In this document: piece by piece, positions 6,358-12,078 of the stretch | How positions within the stretch are numbered: position 1 is the first letter of the stretch | Layout of the letters: every line of letters begins with the position of its first letter | Assembly (NCBI GenBank): GCA_028279705.1 | Contig: JANQNF010000052.1 | Coordinates: forward strand, 1 to 41,611 | Reading direction: 5' to 3' | DNA: 41,611 nucleotides | Source of the DNA: an archaeon | GTDB taxonomy: Archaea > Aenigmatarchaeota > Aenigmatarchaeia > QMZP01 > JAFGSV01 | Program-made: the position numbers and the translations under genes | The notes under the pieces: generated by a model | Database searches by the model: none | Told to the model about the DNA's origin: nothing | The model's input: only the letters and a program-made list of their open reading frames with translations

Positions 6358-6507
6358 ATGATGGTACAGGGTAAATTAAGACTACATAAATCATACTACC
6401 GATCAACAGATAATCGTGGTCAGTGGTTGTTGGTAGCGATATTTCTCACGGCATTATTTCTCTGCATACGGTATTCAATACTATTAGATCAATCGCTATT
6501 ATCATGA
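6358..6507 (+). CDS. 49-aa single-pass membrane protein, first gene of the cassette
   Basis: Frame from the ATG at 6358 (or 6361) to a TGA at 6505-6507. The stop overlaps the next start as ATGA. The N-terminal 20 residues are polar and basic; residues 23-43 (WLLVAIFLTALFLCIRYSILL) are one transmembrane helix. There is no Shine-Dalgarno, but the ATG coincides with the expected +1 of the promoter at 6322-6351, so translation could be leaderless. No function known; it might anchor the system to the membrane or be an independent small membrane factor. Confidence 0.5.
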   Translation: MMVQGKLRLHKSYYRSTDNRGQWLLVAIFLTALFLCIRYSILLDQSLLS

Positions 6508-6701
6508 ACACGAATAATATTTTACTTAATTCAAGGATTGATTTCTTACTTGTTGAGCTTGGTGAGTTATACAGAACTGGTCAATTATCGCTTGCTGATA
6601 TGAAAGAGTATAAGGCGTTAAAACGTCAAGCAGATCGGATTGAATTCAATGAACTTCAAAGGATTGAGCGCGATAACAAGCGCATGGAAGGTGGTGAGTA
6701 A
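6504..6701 (+). CDS. Small helical protein of the ubiquitin-like cassette
   Basis: 65 aa, not recognised. Helical throughout (IDFLLVELGELYRTGQLSLA, then a charged coiled-coil helix of residues 33-60), ending MEGGE. I start it at 6504 rather than at upstream in-frame codons because of the ATGA overlap with the 49-aa gene. It ends 2 nt before the ubiquitin-like gene, whose Shine-Dalgarno (GGTGG) lies in its last codons. It could be an adaptor or a substrate of the modification system; the near-terminal GG is probably chance. Confidence 0.65.
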   Translation: MNTNNILLNSRIDFLLVELGELYRTGQLSLADMKEYKALKRQADRIEFNELQRIERDNKRMEGGE

Positions 6702-6703
6702 TA

Positions 6704-6940
6704 ATGGCTTTTAGTGTAGATAATCATAAGGTAACAGTCGATACTCCTACAGGTGCAGTTGATGTGAATATCGGTGATGATTTCTTTCAAGCAATTAAAG
6801 AAGTGGCTAATGGTAAAGGGTGGCGTAAATTCAGAATCCTACTCAACGGAGTAGAGCTAGATAATAGTACATTGCCGGAAAAGGTAGAAGAGGGTCAACA
6901 GATCAGGGTGCAACCCGAAGGGGACGCTGGGTTAAGTTAA
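6704..6940 (+). CDS. Ubiquitin-like beta-grasp protein
   Basis: 78 aa. Predicted order fits a beta-grasp: strand 8-14 (HKVTVDT), strand 18-24, helix 25-37 (DDFFQAIKEVANG), strand 42-48 (KFRILLN), then GVELDNSTLPEKVEEG and a final strand QIRVQP (66-71). The stretch LLNGVELD...VEEGQQIRV resembles the NG...L.DGD.V segment of ThiS/MoaD and other bacterial ubiquitin-like proteins. The tail is EGDAGLS: no terminal GG, but Gly76 is followed by two residues, so trimming of LS would expose a C-terminal glycine; the JAMM protease at 8907 is a candidate. Role inferred from the adjacent E1, E2-like and protease genes. The individual protein is too short for certain assignment. Confidence 0.7.
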   Translation: MAFSVDNHKVTVDTPTGAVDVNIGDDFFQAIKEVANGKGWRKFRILLNGVELDNSTLPEKVEEGQQIRVQPEGDAGLS

Positions 6941-6947
6941 GACCAGC

Positions 6948-6977
6948 TAGAGCGGTATAGCGCAATATATCGCTCTA
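6948..6977 (+). terminator. Hairpin between the ubiquitin-like gene and the zinc protein gene
   Basis: Perfect 7-bp arms TAGAGCG (6948-6954) and CGCTCTA (6971-6977) with a 16-nt loop that can pair further. No T run follows, so it is more likely an attenuator, processing or stability element than a full terminator. It sits in the only long intergenic gap of the cassette (55 nt). Confidence 0.4.
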
Positions 6978-6995
6978 AGGTGAGTTTAACCTAAC

Positions 6996-7490
6996 ATGAC
7001 AACTAATAATACTAATAATAATGAGCCTCAAGTCACCTGTAATATATGCAATGCTCAATTCAATGCCAGTGATGCTAGAAGCGCATACAACACTGAAGGT
7101 GAAGAAGTTTTAATTTGTGTTCGATGCTCCGAATTACACACTAGCCCATGTGATAGCTGTCATGATGATCTTTTTAACGATGCTCTACGAAATGTATTTG
7201 ATGGTAACTCCGTATGTAATGATTGCTACAATGAACATTATGGTTTGTGCTCAATCTGTGAATGTGACGTACACCGTGACTATCTATCTTGGGATATGGG
7301 GCGTGAGGAATATATCTGTGATGATTGTATAAAGGAAAAACAATTAATATGGTGTGAATCCTGTGAGTCATTCTTGGATAATCCCCATAAAGATAGGAAT
7401 AGGAAAAAAGCCCGATCAAGTGCGGGTGCTTATAAGCTCAGAGCACAATTCGTAACTAAAGATAATAAGCTATATTTCACATTAACATGA
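6996..7490 (+). CDS. Multi-zinc protein with seven CxxC pairs (RING/treble-clef-like, E3 candidate)
   Basis: 164 aa. CxxC pairs at residues 15/18, 41/44, 52/55, 74/77, 85/88, 108/111 and 120/123, spaced so that pairs 1-2, 3-4 and 5-6 could make three consecutive four-Cys modules, with the seventh unpaired unless it binds other ligands such as C90 or His residues. The N-terminal 12 residues are a low-complexity Asn/Thr stretch; the tail (131-164) is basic then beta-like. Binuclear treble clefs of this type include RING and LIM domains, and RING-like proteins occur in bacterial ubiquitin-like operons. An E3 or substrate-recruiting role is inference. Its stop overlaps the next start (ATGA at 7487). 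Confidence 0.65.
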   Translation: MTTNNTNNNEPQVTCNICNAQFNASDARSAYNTEGEEVLICVRCSELHTSPCDSCHDDLFNDALRNVFDGNSVCNDCYNEHYGLCSICECDVHRDYLSWDMGREEYICDDCIKEKQLIWCESCESFLDNPHKDRNRKKARSSAGAYKLRAQFVTKDNKLYFTLT

Positions 7491-8317
7491 GTAAATCACC
7501 TGATAACAACAACCAAATCGAGCTAACAGGATTAAAGATACAAATAGGCGGTAAACTGTTCGACCTATCACTATCAGATAACCCCGATCTATCCATTGTT
7601 GACGATATGAAAGCACAGCTTGAGCAACAATTACAGACTGAACAGAATAATACTAAGCAATTAATCGCTAGTGAAAGAGATAAACATAAATTAGAAATAA
7701 GTCAGTTAAAACAACAATATGCAAACATACTACCAACCTTCAACTATGACAGTGAATACTTAAAGCTCAATATCTCAGTTTATGCCTACAATGAATGGTA
7801 CATGTTTGTTTTACCCTTTGAATATAAGCCGATTAAGCTAGTACGCGGTGATAAGACCTGGGATATATCTCGCAAGCATAGCTTTCATGTAAAAGATATG
7901 CAAATGATACTATTCGCTAATAAGAATTATAAGTTTACTGGATCAAGGATCATCGGGCCTGAAGGTCAGACTTTCAGACACTATCATGCTTATGACACAA
8001 ACAGTCTACATCTTACCGATTGCCTTAACGGTTTTTCTACTAATATTAAACTTGATACCCCTGGAAACATAATGCAAGTGTATGATTTAGTCAAAACACG
8101 GTATCAAACTATTAACTGTAATTCACTATTAAACAAAGGCCTTGACGGTTTACCTAGTTTGCGCGAATATCACAATGAAGATGACTTCAAAAAGAAATTC
8201 GGTAAACCAACAAGGACAGCCGATAAAGTATTTACTACCAATGGAGATGATACTACAGCATCAAATAACCCCTATCTCGCATGGGGTGGGGCAATCGGGT
8301 ACGATGGGGGAATATGA
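7487..8317 (+). CDS. E2-like protein candidate of the ubiquitin-like cassette
   Basis: 276 aa. Residues 36-80 form a coiled coil (KAQLEQQLQTEQNNTKQLIA). The region 90-185 looks beta-rich (LKLNISVYAYNEWYMFVLPF...) and leads to FRHYHAYDTNSLHLTDCLNG, where His167 and Cys179 are 12 residues apart. This resembles the core of E2 folds (HPN...G.ICL) and the matching part of PRTRC protein B-type E2-like proteins, so Cys179 is the candidate thioester residue. A second Cys, C211, follows. The C-terminus is a flexible tail ending GGAIGYDGGI. Length exceeds a plain UBC domain. Placement between the zinc protein and the E1 gene, with ATGA overlaps on both sides, supports the role. Fold assignment by eye only. 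Confidence 0.5.
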   Translation: MSKSPDNNNQIELTGLKIQIGGKLFDLSLSDNPDLSIVDDMKAQLEQQLQTEQNNTKQLIASERDKHKLEISQLKQQYANILPTFNYDSEYLKLNISVYAYNEWYMFVLPFEYKPIKLVRGDKTWDISRKHSFHVKDMQMILFANKNYKFTGSRIIGPEGQTFRHYHAYDTNSLHLTDCLNGFSTNIKLDTPGNIMQVYDLVKTRYQTINCNSLLNKGLDGLPSLREYHNEDDFKKKFGKPTRTADKVFTTNGDDTTASNNPYLAWGGAIGYDGGI

Positions 8318-8910
8318 TATACCAGCGACAAGATACACTTAATTTAATAACACAAGTTAACACAACAATTATTGGCTGTGGTGGGGGCGGTACATGGCTT
8401 GGATTATTTCTCGCAATGGCCGGTATTCCTGAATTACACCTTTTTGACCATGACAGAATCGAAATACATAATCTTAATAGATTGCCTTACCCTGAAGATA
8501 AGATAGGGGAATACAAGGTTGACGCGCTAAAAGAGCTTATTCACACTATACGGCCTGATTGTAAAATCTATACTTACCCGTTTGAATTCAGTCAAACCTA
8601 TCTAACCAGTAGGCCCGACTTTGTTTATATCGTGGTTGATACACCTGACGGTTATGACACTGCAATCAAATACTGTCAGGATAATTACATTAGATTTACT
8701 CGTATAGCGTTTGATGCTGACTTAATAACCGTAACTGATCGAGTATCACCTTTTGATAGTGGTAACCGTGAAAGCGGTTATGCCAATGATGTAATTTATA
8801 TCGTGCCAGCAGTATTATCTGCAATCTTAGGAGTAGAATCTTTAATAAAACCAGATGAATATGTTGATCTAGTTACAACCCTTGATGATATTAAGAAAGG
8901 TAAATCATGA
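8314..8910 (+). CDS. ThiF/E1-like ubiquitin-activating (adenylating) enzyme
   Basis: 198 aa from the ATG at 8314, which overlaps the upstream stop (ATGA) behind GATGGGGG. Adenylates the C-terminus of a ubiquitin-like protein. Rossmann ATP loop TIIGCGGGGTW (18-28), acidic strand end HLFDHDRIEIHNLNR (42-56) with the Asp, Asn and Arg of the family, a Lys in GEYKVDALK (66-73), and VDTPDG (108-113) at the adenylate-binding Asp. It has no CxxC zinc pairs and no obvious catalytic Cys loop; Cys121 sits in the helix usually found after the Asp motif. At about 200 residues it is a minimal E1, like PRTRC ThiF or MoeB cores. It ends in an ATGA overlap with the JAMM gene. Confidence 0.85.
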   Translation: MIYQRQDTLNLITQVNTTIIGCGGGGTWLGLFLAMAGIPELHLFDHDRIEIHNLNRLPYPEDKIGEYKVDALKELIHTIRPDCKIYTYPFEFSQTYLTSRPDFVYIVVDTPDGYDTAIKYCQDNYIRFTRIAFDADLITVTDRVSPFDSGNRESGYANDVIYIVPAVLSAILGVESLIKPDEYVDLVTTLDDIKKGKS

Positions 8911-9665
8911 CTTTTGATAGCGATATTCAACTAACAACAACCCCAACGATAGATTTACCCCATGATATTGCTGAGAAATTCAAAGCACTAGCTAAAGCTA
9001 TGAATAATACTGAATGTGGTGGTTTTTTAGTTGGTAGTGAATTAACTGTTACTGATTTAATTATCCCCGATCAAACTGTATCGGGCGCGAGATGGACAGC
9101 TTCGGAAATACCAGATAGGACTGATATCTTAGGCACAATTCATTCACATCATACAATGGGTACATTTAGAAGCGCGATTGATAACGATAATATTTTATCT
9201 AATTGGGATTTGAATATAATCTACAGTTTTAAAGATGATTTTAAGGGTTACTTAACAATAACACTGCCTGATAATCAGAAATATATCATTGACGCGGATA
9301 TAATTATCACAAATACACCGAGTCACGATCAATGGGTAGAGGAACAACTAACTAAAATCCACAAGCAAGCAATCGTGCCAGTTAAAAAAGCACAACAAAA
9401 AAAGAAAGGTAAACAAAAAAGAGGTAAACAAATATATCCTGACCCCTACGATGATTATGATAAAAACGATCATATTGATTTCTATGGGAATAAACATAAA
9501 TTCCCATTCCCATGTGATTATTGCACATTAGACTGTGGGGATGAGTATTACTATCACCCACGTAAATATATTCATTGTTGCCCTGAATGCTTTTATGACA
9601 ATAAGGACTTTAATCGTAGTGAATGGGATTATTATTTGGCAGATTATAATAGCATAACTGAGTAA
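8907..9665 (+). CDS. JAMM/JAB metalloprotease (deubiquitinase-like) with C-terminal zinc module
   Basis: 252 aa. The JAB domain (about 15-135) carries every metal ligand: Glu36 in NTECGGFLVG and the signature H79-x-H81-x7-S89-x2-D92 in TIHSHHTMGTFRSAID. These enzymes cut isopeptide bonds of ubiquitin-like proteins or mature their tails. A lysine-rich linker (160-175) leads to a Cys-rich end with CDYC (203-206), C210 and CCPEC (224-228), a probable zinc module that could bind substrate or DNA. The phage tail protein K type of JAB is fused to NlpC/P60 instead, so this is a different kind. Last gene of the core cassette. Confidence 0.9.
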   Translation: MTFDSDIQLTTTPTIDLPHDIAEKFKALAKAMNNTECGGFLVGSELTVTDLIIPDQTVSGARWTASEIPDRTDILGTIHSHHTMGTFRSAIDNDNILSNWDLNIIYSFKDDFKGYLTITLPDNQKYIIDADIIITNTPSHDQWVEEQLTKIHKQAIVPVKKAQQKKKGKQKRGKQIYPDPYDDYDKNDHIDFYGNKHKFPFPCDYCTLDCGDEYYYHPRKYIHCCPECFYDNKDFNRSEWDYYLADYNSITE

Positions 9666-9702
9666 TATCTTGCTTGATCTAATTAGTACATAATTGGATT
9701 TA

Positions 9703-9770
9703 TGGAGGGTAGCAGGTAGCAATTGCTAATGCCACTTAATAACAAAGTCGACCTAGTGGTCTACCCTCCA
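9703..9770 (+). ncRNA. Cloverleaf-like folded element after the cassette
   Basis: Perfect 9-10 bp outer arms TGGAGGGTAG (9703-9712) and CTACCCTCCA (9761-9770) enclose three small possible hairpins: AGCA/TGCT, ACTT/AAGT with a 7-nt loop, and GACC/GGTC. The size (67-68 nt) and 7-nt loop recall a tRNA, but T33, the TTC loop and a usable anticodon loop are absent on both strands. It may be a tRNA-derived relic, a transcript-end or processing structure, or a DNA cruciform. An alternative pairing CCACT/AGTGG also exists. Confidence 0.4.
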
Positions 9771-9827
9771 CTGACTTTTAAGACTTCAGACTTTTCAGAC
9801 TTAATCAACTAATTACAATTAAATACA

Positions 9828-9899
9828 ATGGATTTAATAATATTTATAACACTAGCTGTTATTGTGATAACGATAGCGGATCAAATAAACGACCTCTGA
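9828..9899 (+). CDS. 23-aa hydrophobic micropeptide, possible
   Basis: ATG at 9828 to TGA at 9897-9899 encodes one uninterrupted transmembrane helix (IIFITLAVIVITIADQI). Size and character resemble type I toxin or membrane micropeptides. There is no Shine-Dalgarno and random AT-rich DNA can give such a frame, so support is weak. It lies between the cassette and its terminator. Confidence 0.25.
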   Translation: MDLIIFITLAVIVITIADQINDL

Positions 9900-9941
9900 A
9901 AATATCCTGTACAGGTATTGAGTACATTTCTTATACAATAT

Positions 9942-9969
9942 GAGTAAATTATTTACTCGATTTTTTTTT
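9942..9969 (+). terminator. Intrinsic terminator of the plus-strand cassette
   Basis: Perfect 7-bp stem GAGTAAA (9942-9948) and TTTACTC (9952-9958), followed after two bases by nine T residues (9961-9969). This is the clearest intrinsic terminator in the window and closes the plus-strand accessory transcription unit before the converging lysis genes. Confidence 0.85.
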
Positions 9970-9989
9970 ACATATATAAACAGAAGTGG

Positions 9990-10076
9990 TGAAAGTAGAG
10001 AACCCTACGCGCGTACATGTGCTGAAAGTAGCTATGTTTCAATGAACAGGGGCGGGTCTGGCTCGGTTGAAAGTAG
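9990..10076 (+). repeat. Three TGAAAGTAG direct repeats
   Basis: Copies at 9990-9998, 10023-10031 and 10068-10076. The second and third are each followed at short distance by TTTCA, giving small dyads. They lie in and just past the end of the DUF1064 gene; a protein-binding role is possible but unproved. Together with 9900-9989 this region otherwise holds no gene. Confidence 0.4.
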
Positions 10077-10385
10077 ATGTTTCAGCATCTTGGATTTCAG
10101 TTTGTAGACCTTGGTTTTGAAGCCCTTGACGTCTTCGATGACCCTTCGCCCCAATCGGTTGTCCCAATAGGCAAAGTCAGCACCATATGATATTCCCCGA
10201 ACCTTCTTCCCTTCGTAAACATATGAGGGAACCAATTGATATTTCGGCTGCTGCTCTAAATCCTTGATCTCACCTGCTTTTTCGAGAAGAACCAATTCAT
10301 TACAGCGTTCTGCCTCTTTTTTACTTTGGTGATTGTGGCCCGATCGGCATTGTGTCCATTTGGATCGGTACTTAGTGGGAACCAT
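10032..10385 (-). CDS. DUF1064-family PD-(D/E)XK-like nuclease
   Basis: 117 aa from the ATG at 10385. Matches the phage DUF1064 layout: SKKEAERCNELVLLEKAGEIKDLE (25-48), QPKYQLVP, a beta strand GADFAYWD (73-80) with the conserved Asp and RRVIEDVKGFKTKVYKLK (84-101) with E-D-V-K, the E-x-K-like active site. The fold is that of Holliday-junction resolvase-like or restriction-like nucleases, and related genes are common in phages. Activity could serve DNA branch resolution before packaging. It directly follows the holin gene and is the last gene of the lysis block. Confidence 0.8.
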   Translation of the reverse strand: MVPTKYRSKWTQCRSGHNHQSKKEAERCNELVLLEKAGEIKDLEQQPKYQLVPSYVYEGKKVRGISYGADFAYWDNRLGRRVIEDVKGFKTKVYKLKSKMLKHLLSTEPDPPLFIET

Positions 10386-10386
10386 T

Positions 10387-10611
10387 CTATTCCCCAACTA
10401 CCTCCTGATCATCTGGCACAAATACTGTTTTCGTCTTATTCCCCAAATCACTAACAGCTAACGCACCATTAGTGAGTCCGAGTAATCCGAGCACCACCCA
10501 TAGTGATTCCTTCGGCCATTCGAGAAGCTGCCAAACAACAACTAAGACAACTCCAAAATAAAGATTGAAATTCTTACGTCCACCAAAAAAATCAAATATT
10601 GGATTCCTCAT
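10387..10611 (-). CDS. Holin candidate, two transmembrane helices
   Basis: 74 aa. Two hydrophobic helices, LYFGVVLVVVWQLL (about 17-30) and LWVVLGLLGLTNGALAV (about 37-53), with a short turn and an acidic, polar C-terminus. The topology is that of a small class II holin, and it lies right after the M23 peptidase in the same transcript. Holins form membrane lesions that release the endolysin. No sequence signature of a named holin family is visible. Confidence 0.65.
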   Translation of the reverse strand: MRNPIFDFFGGRKNFNLYFGVVLVVVWQLLEWPKESLWVVLGLLGLTNGALAVSDLGNKTKTVFVPDDQEVVGE

Positions 10612-10614
10612 GTA

Positions 10615-11385
10615 TTATTCACCCCCTATGATTCGCTTAATACGATTAAGCTTACCCTTAAGTTTATCACGTTGTCCAATGATCGCGTTCTTCTCGTCCT
10701 TTAAACGCACGTTCTCACCCTCAACCCGCATCAACCTCGGCTTAACGATGTTTAACTCCGTTTTCAGCGCGTCTAGCTCCTCTGAGGAGTCAAGACAACC
10801 GTAATACTTGAAGTTAGGATCAGTGTCGAGATTGTTTAAGAGGGTGATTAAATTAATGTCGTTGGCGACTACATTATCGATCGCTTCCTGGGACGGTGGC
10901 TGACCCATACCCCATTTAATTAGCGTCTCGTAAACCACTGCCTGTGGCCACATCTGACCTAACGGTGGTACTGTGTTCATCTCGATGAACTTCATCACGT
11001 CAGTGCGCTTGGATGAAGCAAAATCATAGGAACCATACCGTAGCTCGAAATGTAAATGCTCACCTGAAACTGGCCCTGTCGCTCCCTGATGCCCAACCGT
11101 CTGATCCTCACTGACCCATTCGTCTTCCACTACCGCAATACTCTTGAGATGACCGTAATACCAATACCGCCCATTCTCTTCGATGACAACGTAATGGCCA
11201 CCCACTGGATCATTGTACTTCGCCCGCCATACTTTCCCTGATACTACTGCTAAAATAGGAGCACCAATCCAGTCGGAACCATTCTGTTTCTGCCCAACGA
11301 AATCATAACCCGTATGCTCTGGTTTATTGGGTGGTCTGTACCCTTGTGTCTGCCTGTATCCGTATTTATAAGGTGATTTCCTCAT
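10615..11385 (-). CDS. Endolysin: M23 family peptidoglycan endopeptidase
   Basis: 256 aa from the ATG at 11385, which overlaps the upstream stop (TGATG). Cleaves cross-links of peptidoglycan. The catalytic domain (about 20-120) has the zinc ligands HTGYD (His and Asp), the strand YYGHL and the final HLHFEL; the first motif lies where M23 enzymes have Hxxx(x)D. There is no signal peptide, so release needs the neighbouring holin. A middle helical region (130-185) may be a cell-wall binding or hinge part, and the C-terminus is a coiled coil (LKTELNIVKPRLMRVEGENVR region). Lytic role supported by the holin next to it. Confidence 0.85.
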   Translation of the reverse strand: MRKSPYKYGYRQTQGYRPPNKPEHTGYDFVGQKQNGSDWIGAPILAVVSGKVWRAKYNDPVGGHYVVIEENGRYWYYGHLKSIAVVEDEWVSEDQTVGHQGATGPVSGEHLHFELRYGSYDFASSKRTDVMKFIEMNTVPPLGQMWPQAVVYETLIKWGMGQPPSQEAIDNVVANDINLITLLNNLDTDPNFKYYGCLDSSEELDALKTELNIVKPRLMRVEGENVRLKDEKNAIIGQRDKLKGKLNRIKRIIGGE

Positions 11386-11858
11386 CACTCAATTACTTCA
11401 AATTCCTCACTGAAAAAGAGTTCAATGACTATTTTAAAAAGAGGCAATTCAGTAGAGGCGGTTGCCCTCAACTCATACCTTCCCAAGTTTGTAGTTAATG
11501 GAATAGGATACCGCACTTCCGCTGGTTTATCAGTACAACCAACTGGTGCATTAGAAGGTTTACTAACCCGTAATGTATAAAAATTGCCATCAGCTAGGCT
11601 TGACGATATGGTCGTTAACCCCTCTCTTAGCTTACAGCGCCCAAACAGTATCACTAAATCCTCACCGCGTTTTACCACTGGTATTTCCTCCCCATCAATT
11701 ATTCGCTTCTCGTTTAAAACAGGGAAGGGATGCGGATCAACTTCATACACCTGAACCGGCCATAACTGATAAACAAAAAACCCAACGAACACGGTTAATA
11801 CCGCACTTAATAGAATCGTCGCTAACTGGTTGTTTTTCTGCGCTGTCTTCATACTCAT
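11385..11858 (-). CDS. Membrane-anchored protein of the lysis block
   Basis: 157 aa with N-terminal transmembrane helix ATILLSAVLTVFVGFFVY (about 11-28), followed by an extracytoplasmic beta-rich region with two Cys residues (C74-type in LFGRCKL and VGCTDK) that could form a disulfide. Start at 11858 has Shine-Dalgarno AAGGA 6 nt upstream. No signature recognised; the topology recalls i-spanin or a lysis accessory, but the coiled-coil feature of spanins is lacking. It overlaps both neighbours. Confidence 0.65.
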   Translation of the reverse strand: MSMKTAQKNNQLATILLSAVLTVFVGFFVYQLWPVQVYEVDPHPFPVLNEKRIIDGEEIPVVKRGEDLVILFGRCKLREGLTTISSSLADGNFYTLRVSKPSNAPVGCTDKPAEVRYPIPLTTNLGRYELRATASTELPLFKIVIELFFSEEFEVIE

Positions 11859-12061
11859 AACATCCTTGATAATACTGAGGCCAATATAATCGCACCAATA
11901 TTAACCGCTGTCAAAACCTTGATCTTAGTATCCATACTAATTAAACTTTGCTCAATGTGTGGGATGTGATTAGTCATTACCTGATACACCAGAGTATCCA
12001 TCTTCTCTTGTCGTTTTTCTAGCTGTTCTACCCGATAGCGTAAGGTGTTGTTCTCAGGCAT
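11855..12061 (-). CDS. XhlA-like coiled-coil membrane protein
   Basis: 68 aa from the ATG at 12061 (a longer frame to 12085 runs into the promoter-like sequence). Residues 5-45 are a coiled coil (LRYRVEQLEKRQEKMDTLVYQ), and the C-terminal 20 (VLTAVNIGAIILASVLSRML) are a transmembrane helix. This layout is that of XhlA/hemolysin-type accessory proteins found next to holins in Gram-positive phages. First gene of the lysis transcript; the ATG follows a TGGTACGAT extended -10 by 6 nt. Confidence 0.65.
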   Translation of the reverse strand: MPENNTLRYRVEQLEKRQEKMDTLVYQVMTNHIPHIEQSLISMDTKIKVLTAVNIGAIILASVLSRML

Positions 12062-12078
12062 ATATATATCGTACCATA
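12061..12078 (-). promoter_or_regulatory. Extended -10 promoter candidate for the lysis block
   Basis: Minus strand TGGTACGAT then ATATAT and the ATG. The 13-mer TACGATATATATA occurs again before the gene at 25166. No -35 box at proper distance; a nearby TTGACA is too close. Confidence 0.35.

Noticed and set aside
6423-6503. Longer start for the small helical protein at 6504
   Set aside because: The upstream codons overlap the 49-aa membrane frame; the ATGA overlap at 6504 fits the pattern of this operon.
6996-9665. JAB and ubiquitin-like proteins explained as the lambda K/I tail assembly pair
   Set aside because: There is no NlpC/P60 domain, no siphovirus tail module nearby, and E1 and E2-like genes are present, which tail assembly pairs do not have.
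9703-9770. A functional tRNA gene
   Set aside because: No T33, no TTC T-loop and no proper anticodon loop on either strand; only the outline resembles a tRNA.
9940-10107. 55-codon plus-strand frame beginning MSKLFTRFFF
   Set aside because: Its start lies in the intrinsic terminator stem and it runs antisense through the DUF1064 gene.
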